Shown piece by piece: positions 55,447 through 64,000 of a stretch of DNA of 64,000 nt. This stretch comes from Isoetes taiwanensis. Taxonomy: Eukaryota; Streptophyta; Lycopodiopsida; Isoetales; Isoetaceae. How positions within the stretch are numbered: position 1 is the stretch's first letter; every line of letters starts with the position of its first letter. The notes beneath the pieces are model-generated. The model saw nothing but the letters and a program-made list of their open reading frames with translations, searched no databases and was not told the origin of the DNA. The stretch is from positions 370,001-434,000 of the forward strand of contig JAJEKV010000093.1 of the NCBI GenBank assembly GCA_021234155.1. The letters run 5' to 3'. Both the position numbers and the translations under genes were made by a program.

Positions 55447-57045
55447 TGTGACGCTCCCTGAATATATACGACACCCGGGCCGTATACATACGGGGACTTT
55501 CCCCTTCCATGGCGACCATCTCGCCATGAACAGGGCCCTCTGTCTATCCCGAACCATCTATAAAACATGCCCGAGTGAAGGACACAGAGGGGTCATTCGG
55601 CCCACGCCTTCAATGGGACTCCTAAGTCGCGGAAGCATGAATACAAGGTTAGCACACAGCATAAATCATATATAAATAACCACCACGAAGGGTGGCGCAT
55701 CCATCCAAGTACCAACGACAAAGAATATGCATCTAAACCTAAGAAAACACCCCAAACCCCAGGTTCTACCCCGGTTCAGACTCCTGTGAGGATGGACTGA
55801 CTGCTCGGTCTCAAGAGATCAGCAGACAGAGGTATAACCTGGCGTTGGCTGGCATAGAACATCGGCTAGGGTTGTCCACTCCATCCGCCCCTCCTGTGCA
55901 CACTTTGCAGATGGGTCGATCCACGCTATGGCTTCGCTATAGCCTTCCGGAGACGCAGACTCAAGGTATCACCCTTTGAGCCTACTCCAGGGTTCATGAC
56001 GCCCCGGTCCGATGAGGCAGGTCAGGGAAGCGTCCCCTTCCAGGATTACAGTGGTCCCATGGGTGAGCTAGAGAATACGTGCCGCATCAGCGACCCCCGC
56101 ATCCGTACCCGACTTACTCACCCTAAATCTACTCAAAGTGCAAGGTGCCCCATACGGGTCACACCTCTACACCCAGGGAGTGTCAGACCCATACCCGGTC
56201 CTCTACGTGACCGGCTATCAGGCCTAGCCCACTGTAGGAGTCTCAGGAGCCTTTTATGTTCATGCAAGACCCCACCGCCACTTCACCACTGCGTCCCTTC
56301 TCTGGTGCTAAGCCATACCATAGCGCCTACGACCCGGTGGTCTCTTGTACACAGGCCGCAACTAATGGGAATATTACAGGGCTCTATCTAGGAACATACT
56401 ATCGTACATGAGCTCAGAGGTCTCTACCCCCTCCCCCCCGTTTAATGGAAGCTACCGAAATACTTCATAGATACATCGATCATTCCTTAACAGAGCACCA
56501 TTCATAATTGAGAAGTAATCCTACTTACCACAGAAGGGTTAATCTCAATAAAGGCAAATCAGAAAAAAATACTGAAGTACTATCCTACAAATCACAAGCT
56601 AAACTACTACTAACCCGTGTTTTGGCTGGAACCATTATCGTGGGGTGCTTCCATATTGCTGTAACTAGGGTGGCAGCGACAGCTAGTGGTTGTTCAGCGA
56701 TTTGGGGGATTTAGCAACAGTCCTTGGGCGCTCAACTGCTCCTTGGGCGCTCTGCTGGGTCGATTATGGTTGATATGGGGGTGGTGATCCACCTTGATGG
56801 TTCCAATTAGTATTCACCATGCTGGCCAATCGAGTTTGGCCAGGTGGCGCCTTCCCAAACCATAATTAGCTTAATTATCCTTCTTAAATATTAATTCCTT
56901 AATTATAGGTTATTGTCCTTAATGATCTAATTTAATCCCTTTTAGGTCAACCCCCTAGGTTACCATACCCCATGGTGACGTATCTATACTGGGTGACGTG
57001 TCAATGTATTTATACATATACCGTATAAATACTTGGAACATCACA
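55447..57045 (-). repeat. 5' LTR of the gypsy element
   Basis: 1,599 bp, starting TGTGACGCTCC next to the primer site and ending GGAACATCACA beside the ACTGT target duplication. Differences from the 3' LTR are clustered 1-6 base substitutions and indels. Confidence 0.93.
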
Positions 57046-57049
57046 ACTG

Positions 57050-57177
57050 TGGTCTCTGTCCCATGGTCCATTGTGGTCTCCGTGGATATAAAAATTCAAT
57101 CTAATCTAATCTAATCTAATCTAATCTAATCTAATCTAATCTAATCTAATCTAATCTAATCTAATCTAATCTAATCT
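57050..57177 (+). mobile_element. Signature insert with (AATCT)n tail, copy 6
   Basis: CCATTGTGGTCTCCGTGGAT then ATAAAAATTC and about 17 AATCT units (57092-57177). It directly abuts the gypsy right-hand target duplication. The sequence after the tail (AGTTGAAAGAATGATAGAAG) resembles the left flank of the gypsy at 41553-41575. Confidence 0.75.
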
Positions 57178-57179
57178 TA

Positions 57180-59580
57180 TGTAGTTGAAAGAATGATAGA
57201 AGTCAAGAAGTCAAACTTAGAGAATTAGAGGTCGAATAGTTCATAATTAGTGTAAATGTCAAAATTCATGATTGGTGTGAGGGAAAAATGATCTCCATGA
57301 CACTCTAATGCACCTCTTGCATGAGCATCATATCATGGGGTTTGCATAAATTATATAGGAGATGGGTACCAAGCTATTTGCATATCAATGAGGTGTAAAG
57401 TACAATCAAATCAAACTTTCTCACAGATAGACTCTAATGGTAGATCCAGACATCTCCAAGGTGGAACCTGGTATCCTAATCCCATACAATTCAAGCTGCT
57501 TCAATCCAAACAAGATAACATAATGGATGGGCGATGGGGCGATAACATAATGGATGGGGCGATGGTCGAAGTGAACAATAATCAGCTTCTAGATTGAGGT
57601 TAATAAACATTTCCGATTCATTAGATTAATTGTTTGGAACAGACCGTGGCAATATAGAGTGCGGAGCGACTCTCAGGAGCATAGGTATTAAAAGGGAGTA
57701 TTATCAGTAGACGATCGATAAGGTTCGCAAATTATCTCTTGAGTATGATTTTGGTAATGGTGGGGCGAGAAATAGGGGTTAGGGTTTTCAAAAAAATAGT
57801 TTAGGTTCTCTTTGATGGTTGTCTGTTGCAGAGTCGTGGCATGCATCGTCCGAGCATGTCGGGCGGCCGATCCTCCCTCCCATGTGTCTGAAGCCGAATG
57901 CAGAGGGCGAGGCAGGGCGAAGAAGAGCGAGGAGCTCTATTTCTGAGGTGGGGCGAGAACGGTGAACAAGGGCGAGAAACGCCGAGAAGGGCTCAGAAGT
58001 GGAAAGGGCAGCCTATTCGTTGTTGCAAACAGTCCGTTGGTATCCGTTGTTGCAAACAACTCCTTGATGAGGCTTTTTCTTGAGGCTTCTATGTCAACCT
58101 GCTTTATGAATCCAGGCTTCCAAGTTTGCAGTTTGAAAGCTGTAAAATCCAGGGCAGTTTGCAGTATCAAAGGTTTAGGTGGTTAGTATCAAAGGTTTAG
58201 ACGGTTGGGAGGTTCGAAGTCAGAAGAAGACTCCAACTTCTGCTAAAAATGAAGTTCTTATGTCACGTTTTCATTAAATGGCACCTCTTCACCCTCATTT
58301 CTTCTTATCTGTTCTTCATTCTCATTTGCTCTCATTTCTTGTTATCTGTGTTTTGTGAATGCACAATGGTAGTTTATGCATTTCGTATGTGTGTGGATTC
58401 AACTATACCATGTATGTATATACATATTTAGGCATATGGGGTGCGCAAACTTATACATGGGGCTGATGTGTAAATTCCACGGCCCTTCATTTGGTATATT
58501 CATGGAACTATGCTTGGATTCAATGATAAAAAAAAAACAATAAGGATAGAGCAATACGAATTAATCATGCACAGCTGCGAACCGAAAAAAATAATCAATT
58601 TCAATCGTCACCGAAGACACATTGGATGCTGGGAGGAAGGATGGTGAGAGCACATAACAACTACTTTTTACGAAAATTCAAATGGAAACTAATGTGATAA
58701 TGATAAAATCGTCATATACAAATGTAGTTGGCAATATGAATTGCTGTATTTTAAAATATGAAGCATGAGAAGTCAGATATATGTTACCACACAGACTCAT
58801 GGAAGTAACAACTTTAGAGGGAACCTTGAACATTTTTTCTTCAATAGAGAGTAGATTAAAAGTCACTTGCACTAGAAATTATAACAAAAATCCAGAACTT
58901 CCAAGTGAAAGCCAATGAATATGTTTCTTTGATGAACCGACTTGTCTACTACTTGTAGTCTAAAATTTAGATTAAAATTGATTTCTTGATAAAAGTTATC
59001 GATTTGATTTGAGTATAGCATTCTGGGAACTAGCATTGGTTCACAGAAGACAGAAGACAGTGTTGACCATGTCATATTTGAATGGTCTTATCTCCCTTCC
59101 CAGAACTCGGATTGAGGTGTAGGTTTTTGGGTTTTACTCTTTACCTCAACTAGAAAGATAATAAAATAATGAAAAAAAGTTCAAAAAAACTATTTGTCGA
59201 GATAGTTTTATCTTATTTCATAAGAAGACAATTTTGACTTTTACCCCCCCTAATATCACTTAAAAGGCAACAAGATAACCTAAGCATAACTTTCAAGTAT
59301 GGGAATTGATAAAATTTTAAGTATTTTCCTTGTGTAATATTATCACCATATGTCAACTTATAGAAAGGGTTTGGTAGAAAATTGAGTTTTTGATTTTATG
59401 TGAATTTTAAAGTGAACAGTACAAATGAACCATTTTTGACCCATCAAGGGATAACTCTAGTGATATGGGCAGGCTGATTGATGAAATTTTTTATAAGTTT
59501 TGGCTCAATACGTAAGGAGAATTAATATTCTTAACCTTAGAATGTTGTATGTAACCATTTTTGTTAACTTCATATTTGAT
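57180..59580. other. 2.4-kb stretch without a supported gene
   Basis: It contains short direct repeats (ATAACATAATGGATGGG twice at 57497-57560; a TCCGTTG-TTGCAAACA pair at 58017-58050). Open frames at 57898-58186 and 58170-57937 are unrecognised. AT-rich remainder. Confidence 0.45.
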
Positions 59581-59594
59581 TTTTGGAATTTAAA

Positions 59595-59740
59595 TTTATT
59601 TTTGGGTTGCCCCTAAGGGGGCAAACCCTCGTTTATGTGGGTTTGTGGGCATATCCAGGTATACCAGCATATGCCTAGCATATGCTGGTGACTGCTCGAA
59701 ACTGGCTGCTGCCTGTAAACTCTCGGTCATCCAGCCCCAT
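59595..59740 (+). repeat. Shared 5' module, copy 2
   Basis: GGGTTGCCCCTAAGGGGGCAA, ACCCTCGTTTATGTGGGTTT, CATATCCAGGTATACCAGC, GGTGACTGCTCGAA and CTGCCTGTAAACTC match 38.6-38.89 kb in inverse orientation. This copy lacks the microsatellite insert and so shows the empty site. Confidence 0.75.
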
Positions 59741-60254
59741 TCCTTCGCAGGCGTGGCTATGGCGCAGCTCGACCCTTCTTCTTCTTCCAAGCATTTTTCT
59801 CTGGTCTTGCATTTTTCTCTGGTCTTGCAAAGATGGAGAGAGGCGGAAGAATGCGGCCATAGTGTGGTCTGTGATGGATACGTTGAGGAGGATGCAGGTT
59901 CGGAGATGGGGCATGCCAGAACAAATGGACGGAACATTGCAGCTTACAAGCTTGAGAAGCACCAGATTTTGAAGGCATGGCGCTTTGAAAAAAAGAGGGG
60001 GCGGAATAGACATCTTTGCCGCCGAGGGGCCTCATGAAATGCCTATCAAGATTAGAGGCAAGCACCTTTACCATGATACTTTCCTTGTTTTTGCCGCTTG
60101 TTATGCACATAAAATCCAGCTTTCTCCGTTGTGTTGCATAGCAGCTTGAACCGCTTGCACAATATCGCACTTTGCCGCCTCCTTTACGGGCTATCTTTAA
60201 AAAGATGTCGCTTATCAAAACTTCCGGTAGAAGATCGAACGGATCCATGCCCAA
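59740..60254 (-). pseudogene. F-box/LRR gene fragment
   Basis: On the minus strand the ATG at 60254 opens MGMDPFDLLPEVLISDIFLK, a recognisable F-box start (LP-E-L-IF pattern). A second frame (60013-59675) carries leucine-rich repeats of the F-box/FBD type: LVLLKLVSCNVPSICSGMP, HLRTCILLNVSITDHTMAA and FFRLSPSLQ. F-box proteins are substrate receptors of SCF ubiquitin ligases. Only the F-box and a few repeats remain, in different frames, and the gene ends against the shared module. An 18-bp direct duplication (CATTTTTCTCTGGTCTTG) lies at 59790-59826. Confidence 0.65.
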
Positions 60255-60380
60255 TGTAAAATGAGGGCAAGGAGTTTATTAGTAAGTGCATATCTTTTGT
60301 AGAAGTGCATACCTTTTGTTCTTCCCTTTAGCGTCCTTTTACCGAAAGCTCTAGGGTCAATGTAAACTCTAGGCAAAGAT

Positions 60381-61756
60381 AGATTTTAGGAAAAAGGTTG
60401 ACTTTTGTTTGAGTTCAGGACATTTTTTCGTATTTTCTTGCATCTGATGATGAACTATTCTGTTTGAGTGTTTGCTCCCATTTGGTTTTTGGCTGCTTCA
60501 TCTTGCATGCATACAAGATTTGGAGACATTTCATCATACAGTCATCAGTGGTGGGTAAAGGCAAATCAGTAGGGAATTGCATGCCTCAACTGATCATGGG
60601 TTAAGTGATTTAACCTAGGCATGACCAGTGGAGTTAGCAAAATTCTACGCCCCCTGTTCCCTGTTCTTTCAATTAGATATATCGTTATGTTGTCTTCCTT
60701 ATGCCATGTTCTTTCACTGGCATAATGCTTAGTACATGCCTCTACTGCGATCTAATGTAGATTGACACTACACTTCATAATCTTGCATGGATTATGAAAT
60801 AAGGCCTGAATTGTATACAGGAGTATGATGCTCGCTCGTAAGGTATAAGATGCTAAGGTATAAGATGATGCACACAGCCTATGCTATGCAGTGCCTGAAG
60901 CATAGCCTTGTGCAAGTTGTTAGTCGGTAGTTTATACAAGCACTTCAAAAGGTAGAATCTCACATGGAATATGGAAAGCATGTTCTATTCTTGCAATTAA
61001 ATTTTGTGTTGAAAGATCCATTAAGAAAGGACTATTCTAAGAGTATTTCTAGATCTAGCACTTGGAGCATATTATGCACTCGGGGCAAGGACTCACATAG
61101 ATTTTAGGAAAAAGGTTGACTTTTGTTTGAGTTCAGGACATTTTTTCGTATTTTCCTGCATCGGATGATGAACTATTCTGTTTGAGTGTTTGCTCCCATT
61201 TGGTTTTTGGCTGCTTCATCTTGCATGCATACAAGATTTGGAGACCTTTCATCATACAGTCATCAGTGGTGGGTAAAGGCAAATCAGTAGGGAATTGCAT
61301 GCCTCAACTGATCATGGGTTAAGTGATTTAACCTTTTTAGGCATGACCAGTGGAGTTAGCAAGATTCTACGCCCCCTGTTCCCTGTTCTTTCAATTAGAT
61401 ATATCGTTATGTTGTTTTCCTTATGCCATGTTCTTTCACTGGCATTGGGCCACATTATCGTTTTTGCTTTAGAATAGTTAGTACATGCCTCTACTGCGAT
61501 CTAATGTAGATTGACACTACACTTCATAATCTTGCATGGATTATGAAATAAGGCCTGAATTGTATACAGGAGTATAATGCTCGCTCGTAGGGTATAAGAT
61601 GCTAAGGTATAAGATGCTGCACAGGAAGCATAGCCTTGTGCAAGTTGTTAGTCGGTAGTTTATACAAGCACTTCAAAAGGGAGCATCTCACATGTAATAC
61701 GGAAAGCATGTTCTATTCTTGCAATTAAATTTTGTATTGAAAGATTCCATTAAGGC
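60381..61756. repeat. Tandem duplication of a 0.65-kb segment (period about 718 bp)
   Basis: Copy 1, 60381-61027, and copy 2, 61099-61756, both run from AGATTTTAGGAAAAAGGTTG to GAAAGATxCCATTAAG. They differ by few substitutions, a small indel near 61330 and a replaced block near 61443-61478. About 70 bp of unique sequence separates them. No reading frame is conserved. Confidence 0.93.
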
Positions 61757-62145
61757 TGAGATTCCACTGCCGGAAGCGAAATTCTAATATTTTATTTATT
61801 TGTGAATCACTCTATGTCCTCAAAGCTTATCAAAAGCCATTGCCATTGTCCTTTGTTATAGTGCATTCTAAATTACTCTATGGCTAAACTATGGCCATTG
61901 AACCTAGAATATTTCCAAGGATTAGTGATCCACGACCACTAGATCAAGGAACCTAAAAAATAGAGCAATTTATAAAAAGAGCCCCTTGGTCTGAATCGTA
62001 AAACATCCATTTCTGAGGTGGCAGAGACATCTATGCTGTATGTACATTTTAAAGCATCAGCCAGCGAGGTGTATTTCAATGTCATTTTGCAGTAAACTGT
62101 TTATATCTGCATCTAAATATTACACCCGTCTCATATCAGCAGGTT

Positions 62146-62950
62146 TTGCATGTTGACAAAAACACACAGCCTTGTCATGGGAGGTTAAATGCAAGTGTCT
62201 TAGGGATGCGGCCAATGCTAGCACCTAGAATATTTGACACACTTAGGCAATGGGTTTTGTCAACGCTCTATGTAGGTCTACCTGCATTAGAAATTTTAGA
62301 TGCACATATCAAAGTCATTCGAGAATGCTTCTTTAAACAGAAATGACCTTCTATATTCCAAGGATGTATTTAACCTTTCCCGAAAGGTGCAAGAAGGCAC
62401 ATTCCAATTACATGTTAATGACGAGGAAAATGTTCGACTATGGAGAGAGCAAAATAAAGATATGATATTAATGAGGACCGTGACGCTTGTCTAAGTCCAT
62501 TCACTTTGGGAATTCAGGCCATCTAGCAACGAGAGATGCTTATTCAGTATGGCCACAATGGTATAACATGTGACTCCACCTTTGGGACAAAAGATATTAA
62601 GGTGAGATTCTACTGTGAAACGTTGATTCATTAAAAAAGAATGCATTTAAGAGTTCATAAGCCTTATACATTTAATAATTTTGAATCAACGGCACTATCC
62701 AGTGCAAGATCCTCTCAGACAGATTTCTTTGGTATTTGATGAGTTTCAAAGTGTCTTGCATGTAGCTTCCGTTATAACATCAAGCTCAAAAGAAAAGGAC
62801 ATTGAAAACTGGATGGAAGCTTTAAGAGCACGTCCACTAGAGCATTCACCTGATTTGTCACCAAAAGCATTCATGATTGACAATCCAACTTTCGACAGGA
62901 GAGTTATACGGTCTTGTTTTTGCACCCTTAGTATTATTTTGCAAACATAA
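62146..62950 (+). pseudogene. MULE-type transposase remnant (second family)
   Basis: 62146-62340 ends in WVLSTLYVGLPALEILDAH, then NRNDLLYSKDVFNLSRKVQE and ENVRLWREQNKDM in another frame. QYGHNGITCDSTFGTKDIK at about 62540-62600 holds the first catalytic Asp. 62681-62950 has LVFDEFQSVLHVASVITSSS and SPKAFMIDNPTF with a further conserved Asp. The pattern is that of MULE-superfamily transposases lacking the plant MuDR N-terminus. At least three shifts and a stop break it. It is unrelated in sequence to the inverted pair at 0.4-2.9 kb. Confidence 0.7.
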
Positions 62951-63399
62951 ACTCAACTCGTTTTGCCTTCTTCCTGGTGCGTCTTTGCAGTGGAAATGTA
63001 TATCTGCTTGTGGACTGTAAGGACAAGCTGGCTAAGACATCTCATGACAATGGTAAATTCTTGGAGTGCGAGCATACATGCTAAAGGAGCTACGTGAAAT
63101 AATGTGCATCCACAAAGTTATCCCTTCATATTTTTAAACAGCTTTACTTTGCTTGCAACTTCCATGTATTCCATGCTATTAAATTCTTAGCAACCTTCTT
63201 CAATTTAAAGTATTGAATTCTTCATTCATACCCTAAACATTGAATTCACATGCAAAACATTTCATAATTCTTAATATCTTTTGCACACACCCACCCCCAG
63301 TCTCTTGTTCCTCTATTTCGATTCTTCATAAATTGTTTTGTATGTTATCAACTATCGAGTACTCCAATGTATATCATCCTATTAATAAACTCATGGTTT

Positions 63400-63490
63400 C
63401 AAGTACTCTATTGTCTAAAAGTACCAATTTCAATAAAATGTCAAAACATAACTTTCAACTACGATTTAAGCCACTTCACAAAACATGTAC
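63400..63490 (-). repeat. Dispersed 'AACAAGGTG' repeat, partial copy 3
   Basis: On the minus strand GTGAAGTGGCTTAAATCGTA, GTTGAAAGTTATGTTTTGAC and ATTGAAATTGGTAC match the right half of the 33.9-kb copy. The left half is missing. It lies about 240 bp from copy 4 in the same orientation. Confidence 0.65.
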
Positions 63491-63659
63491 ATCCATTCTC
63501 TCGTTTATTACACTTCTGCCATCCTAGTTCCATACCAAGCACCAAACACCAATACCTTGCACTCAAACCCCAAAGTCCATATGTCCAACTGCATCCTACG
63601 CCAACAGCACCTCAACACCTAAGCAGAACTTAGTAATGCAAATGCGTACCATCACCTTC

Positions 63660-63785
63660 ACAAAATGTCAATGTTTTAAAATAGCAATTTCGATTCAAAC
63701 ACTCTAGTGTCTACAACTACAACTTAAGCCACTTCACTCTCCGGCCATGGAGGGCAACCCTCCGTGCGCAGCACCTTGTTAATTT
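63660..63785 (-). repeat. Dispersed 'AACAAGGTG' repeat, copy 4
   Basis: On the minus strand AACAAGGTGCTGCGCACGG, GAGGGTTGCCCTCCATGG, CCGGAGAGTGAAGTGGCTTA and GCTATTTTAAAACATTGA match the 33.89-kb copy along its length, without the microsatellite insert found at 21.15 kb. Confidence 0.8.
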
Positions 63786-64000
63786 CGTGGTTTGAAATAT
63801 GATAACTTGTTTTTTTTTTCCCCCAGCTTTTAAGAAAAGATGTGTCAATGATGTTGTAAATGCATCAAATGAGATGAATTTTTTTCGAAGTGTGCCAATT
63901 GGCACAACATATTCTAAAACTTCTGTCAATAAGAAACCTCTATATAATTTGAATTTCCCACATTGGTCCTATCCTATCCTATTTTATTCTATCTATTCTA

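Larger units (their letters stand above)
41593..57045 (-). mobile_element. Complete Ty3/gypsy LTR retrotransposon (15.5 kb)
   Basis: LTRs at 41593-43170 and 55447-57045 begin TGTGACGCTCC and end TCACA. The 5-bp target duplication ACTGT is at 41588-41592 and 57046-57050. Primer site, polypurine tract and pol order all place it on the minus strand. In that direction the order is LTR, primer site, GC-rich leader, H3-like frame split by a PPR-bearing insert, unassigned frames, gag, protease, reverse transcriptase, RNase H, integrase, polypurine tract, LTR. Integrase last puts it in Ty3/gypsy. Nearly every domain is frameshifted, so it cannot move by itself. The 7-kb spacing between primer site and gag is far longer than usual. 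Confidence 0.93.

Noticed and set aside
63950-64000. Seventh signature-microsatellite insert at the window end
   Set aside because: There is a (TATCC/TATTC)-like tail after TTGGTCC, but the GTGGACGTTAAAA signature is absent and the window ends.

Overview
The window is plant nuclear DNA. Three things show this: spliced genes with canonical GT/AG borders, long intron-poor PLS-type pentatricopeptide (PPR) reading frames, and a dense load of plant transposon families (MULE, LINE, Ty3/gypsy with an initiator-Met tRNA primer site). The sparse genes, many decayed PPR copies and AT-rich repeat-filled spacers suggest a large genome, perhaps a fern. That lineage guess is inference from style, not proof.

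Layout. 0.1-3 kb: a LINE 3' end, then two decayed MULE transposase copies head to head as a long inverted repeat. 3-7.4 kb: simple repeats, a strong foldback at 4.9-5.03 kb and scattered exon-like pieces of an unidentified minus-strand gene. 7.9-10.1 kb: an intact-looking PPR gene. 12.6-20.6 kb: two direct copies of a non-coding retroelement segment, the second interrupted by a LINE fragment with a perfect 16-bp target duplication. 24.4-26.5 kb: a histone-H3-fold gene that begins exactly with the H3 tail, followed by retroelement LTR-like sequence. 26.6-27.2 kb: a small spliced gene candidate. 27.8-32 kb: microsatellites, a CP12-like remnant and a satellite of palindromes. 34-38.8 kb: a Gly/Ala/Tyr-rich remnant and a PPR pseudogene. 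39.9-40.8 kb: an intact two-exon Rab11/RabA-type GTPase. 41.6-57.0 kb: one complete but decayed Ty3/gypsy element on the minus strand with LTRs, 5-bp target duplication, PBS and PPT. 57-64 kb: F-box/LRR and MULE remnants, a 0.65-kb tandem duplication and dispersed repeats.

The most unusual observation is that H3-type histone folds occur twice in association with the same LTR family. One is inside the 15.5-kb gypsy element, between the primer site and gag (51.0-51.3 kb, minus strand). The other is the 24.4-25.8 kb gene, directly followed by sequence homologous to that element's LTR. This suggests a retrotransposon lineage that carries its own long-tailed histone H3-like protein. Both copies here are broken, so active copies would have to be sought elsewhere in the genome.

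A second theme is small insertions that share a short signature (GTCTCCGTGGACGTTAAAAT-like) followed by a microsatellite that differs from copy to copy. They look like SINE-like 3' ends with non-poly(A) tails. The Rab gene and the 7.9-10.1 kb PPR gene are the only confidently intact protein-coding genes.
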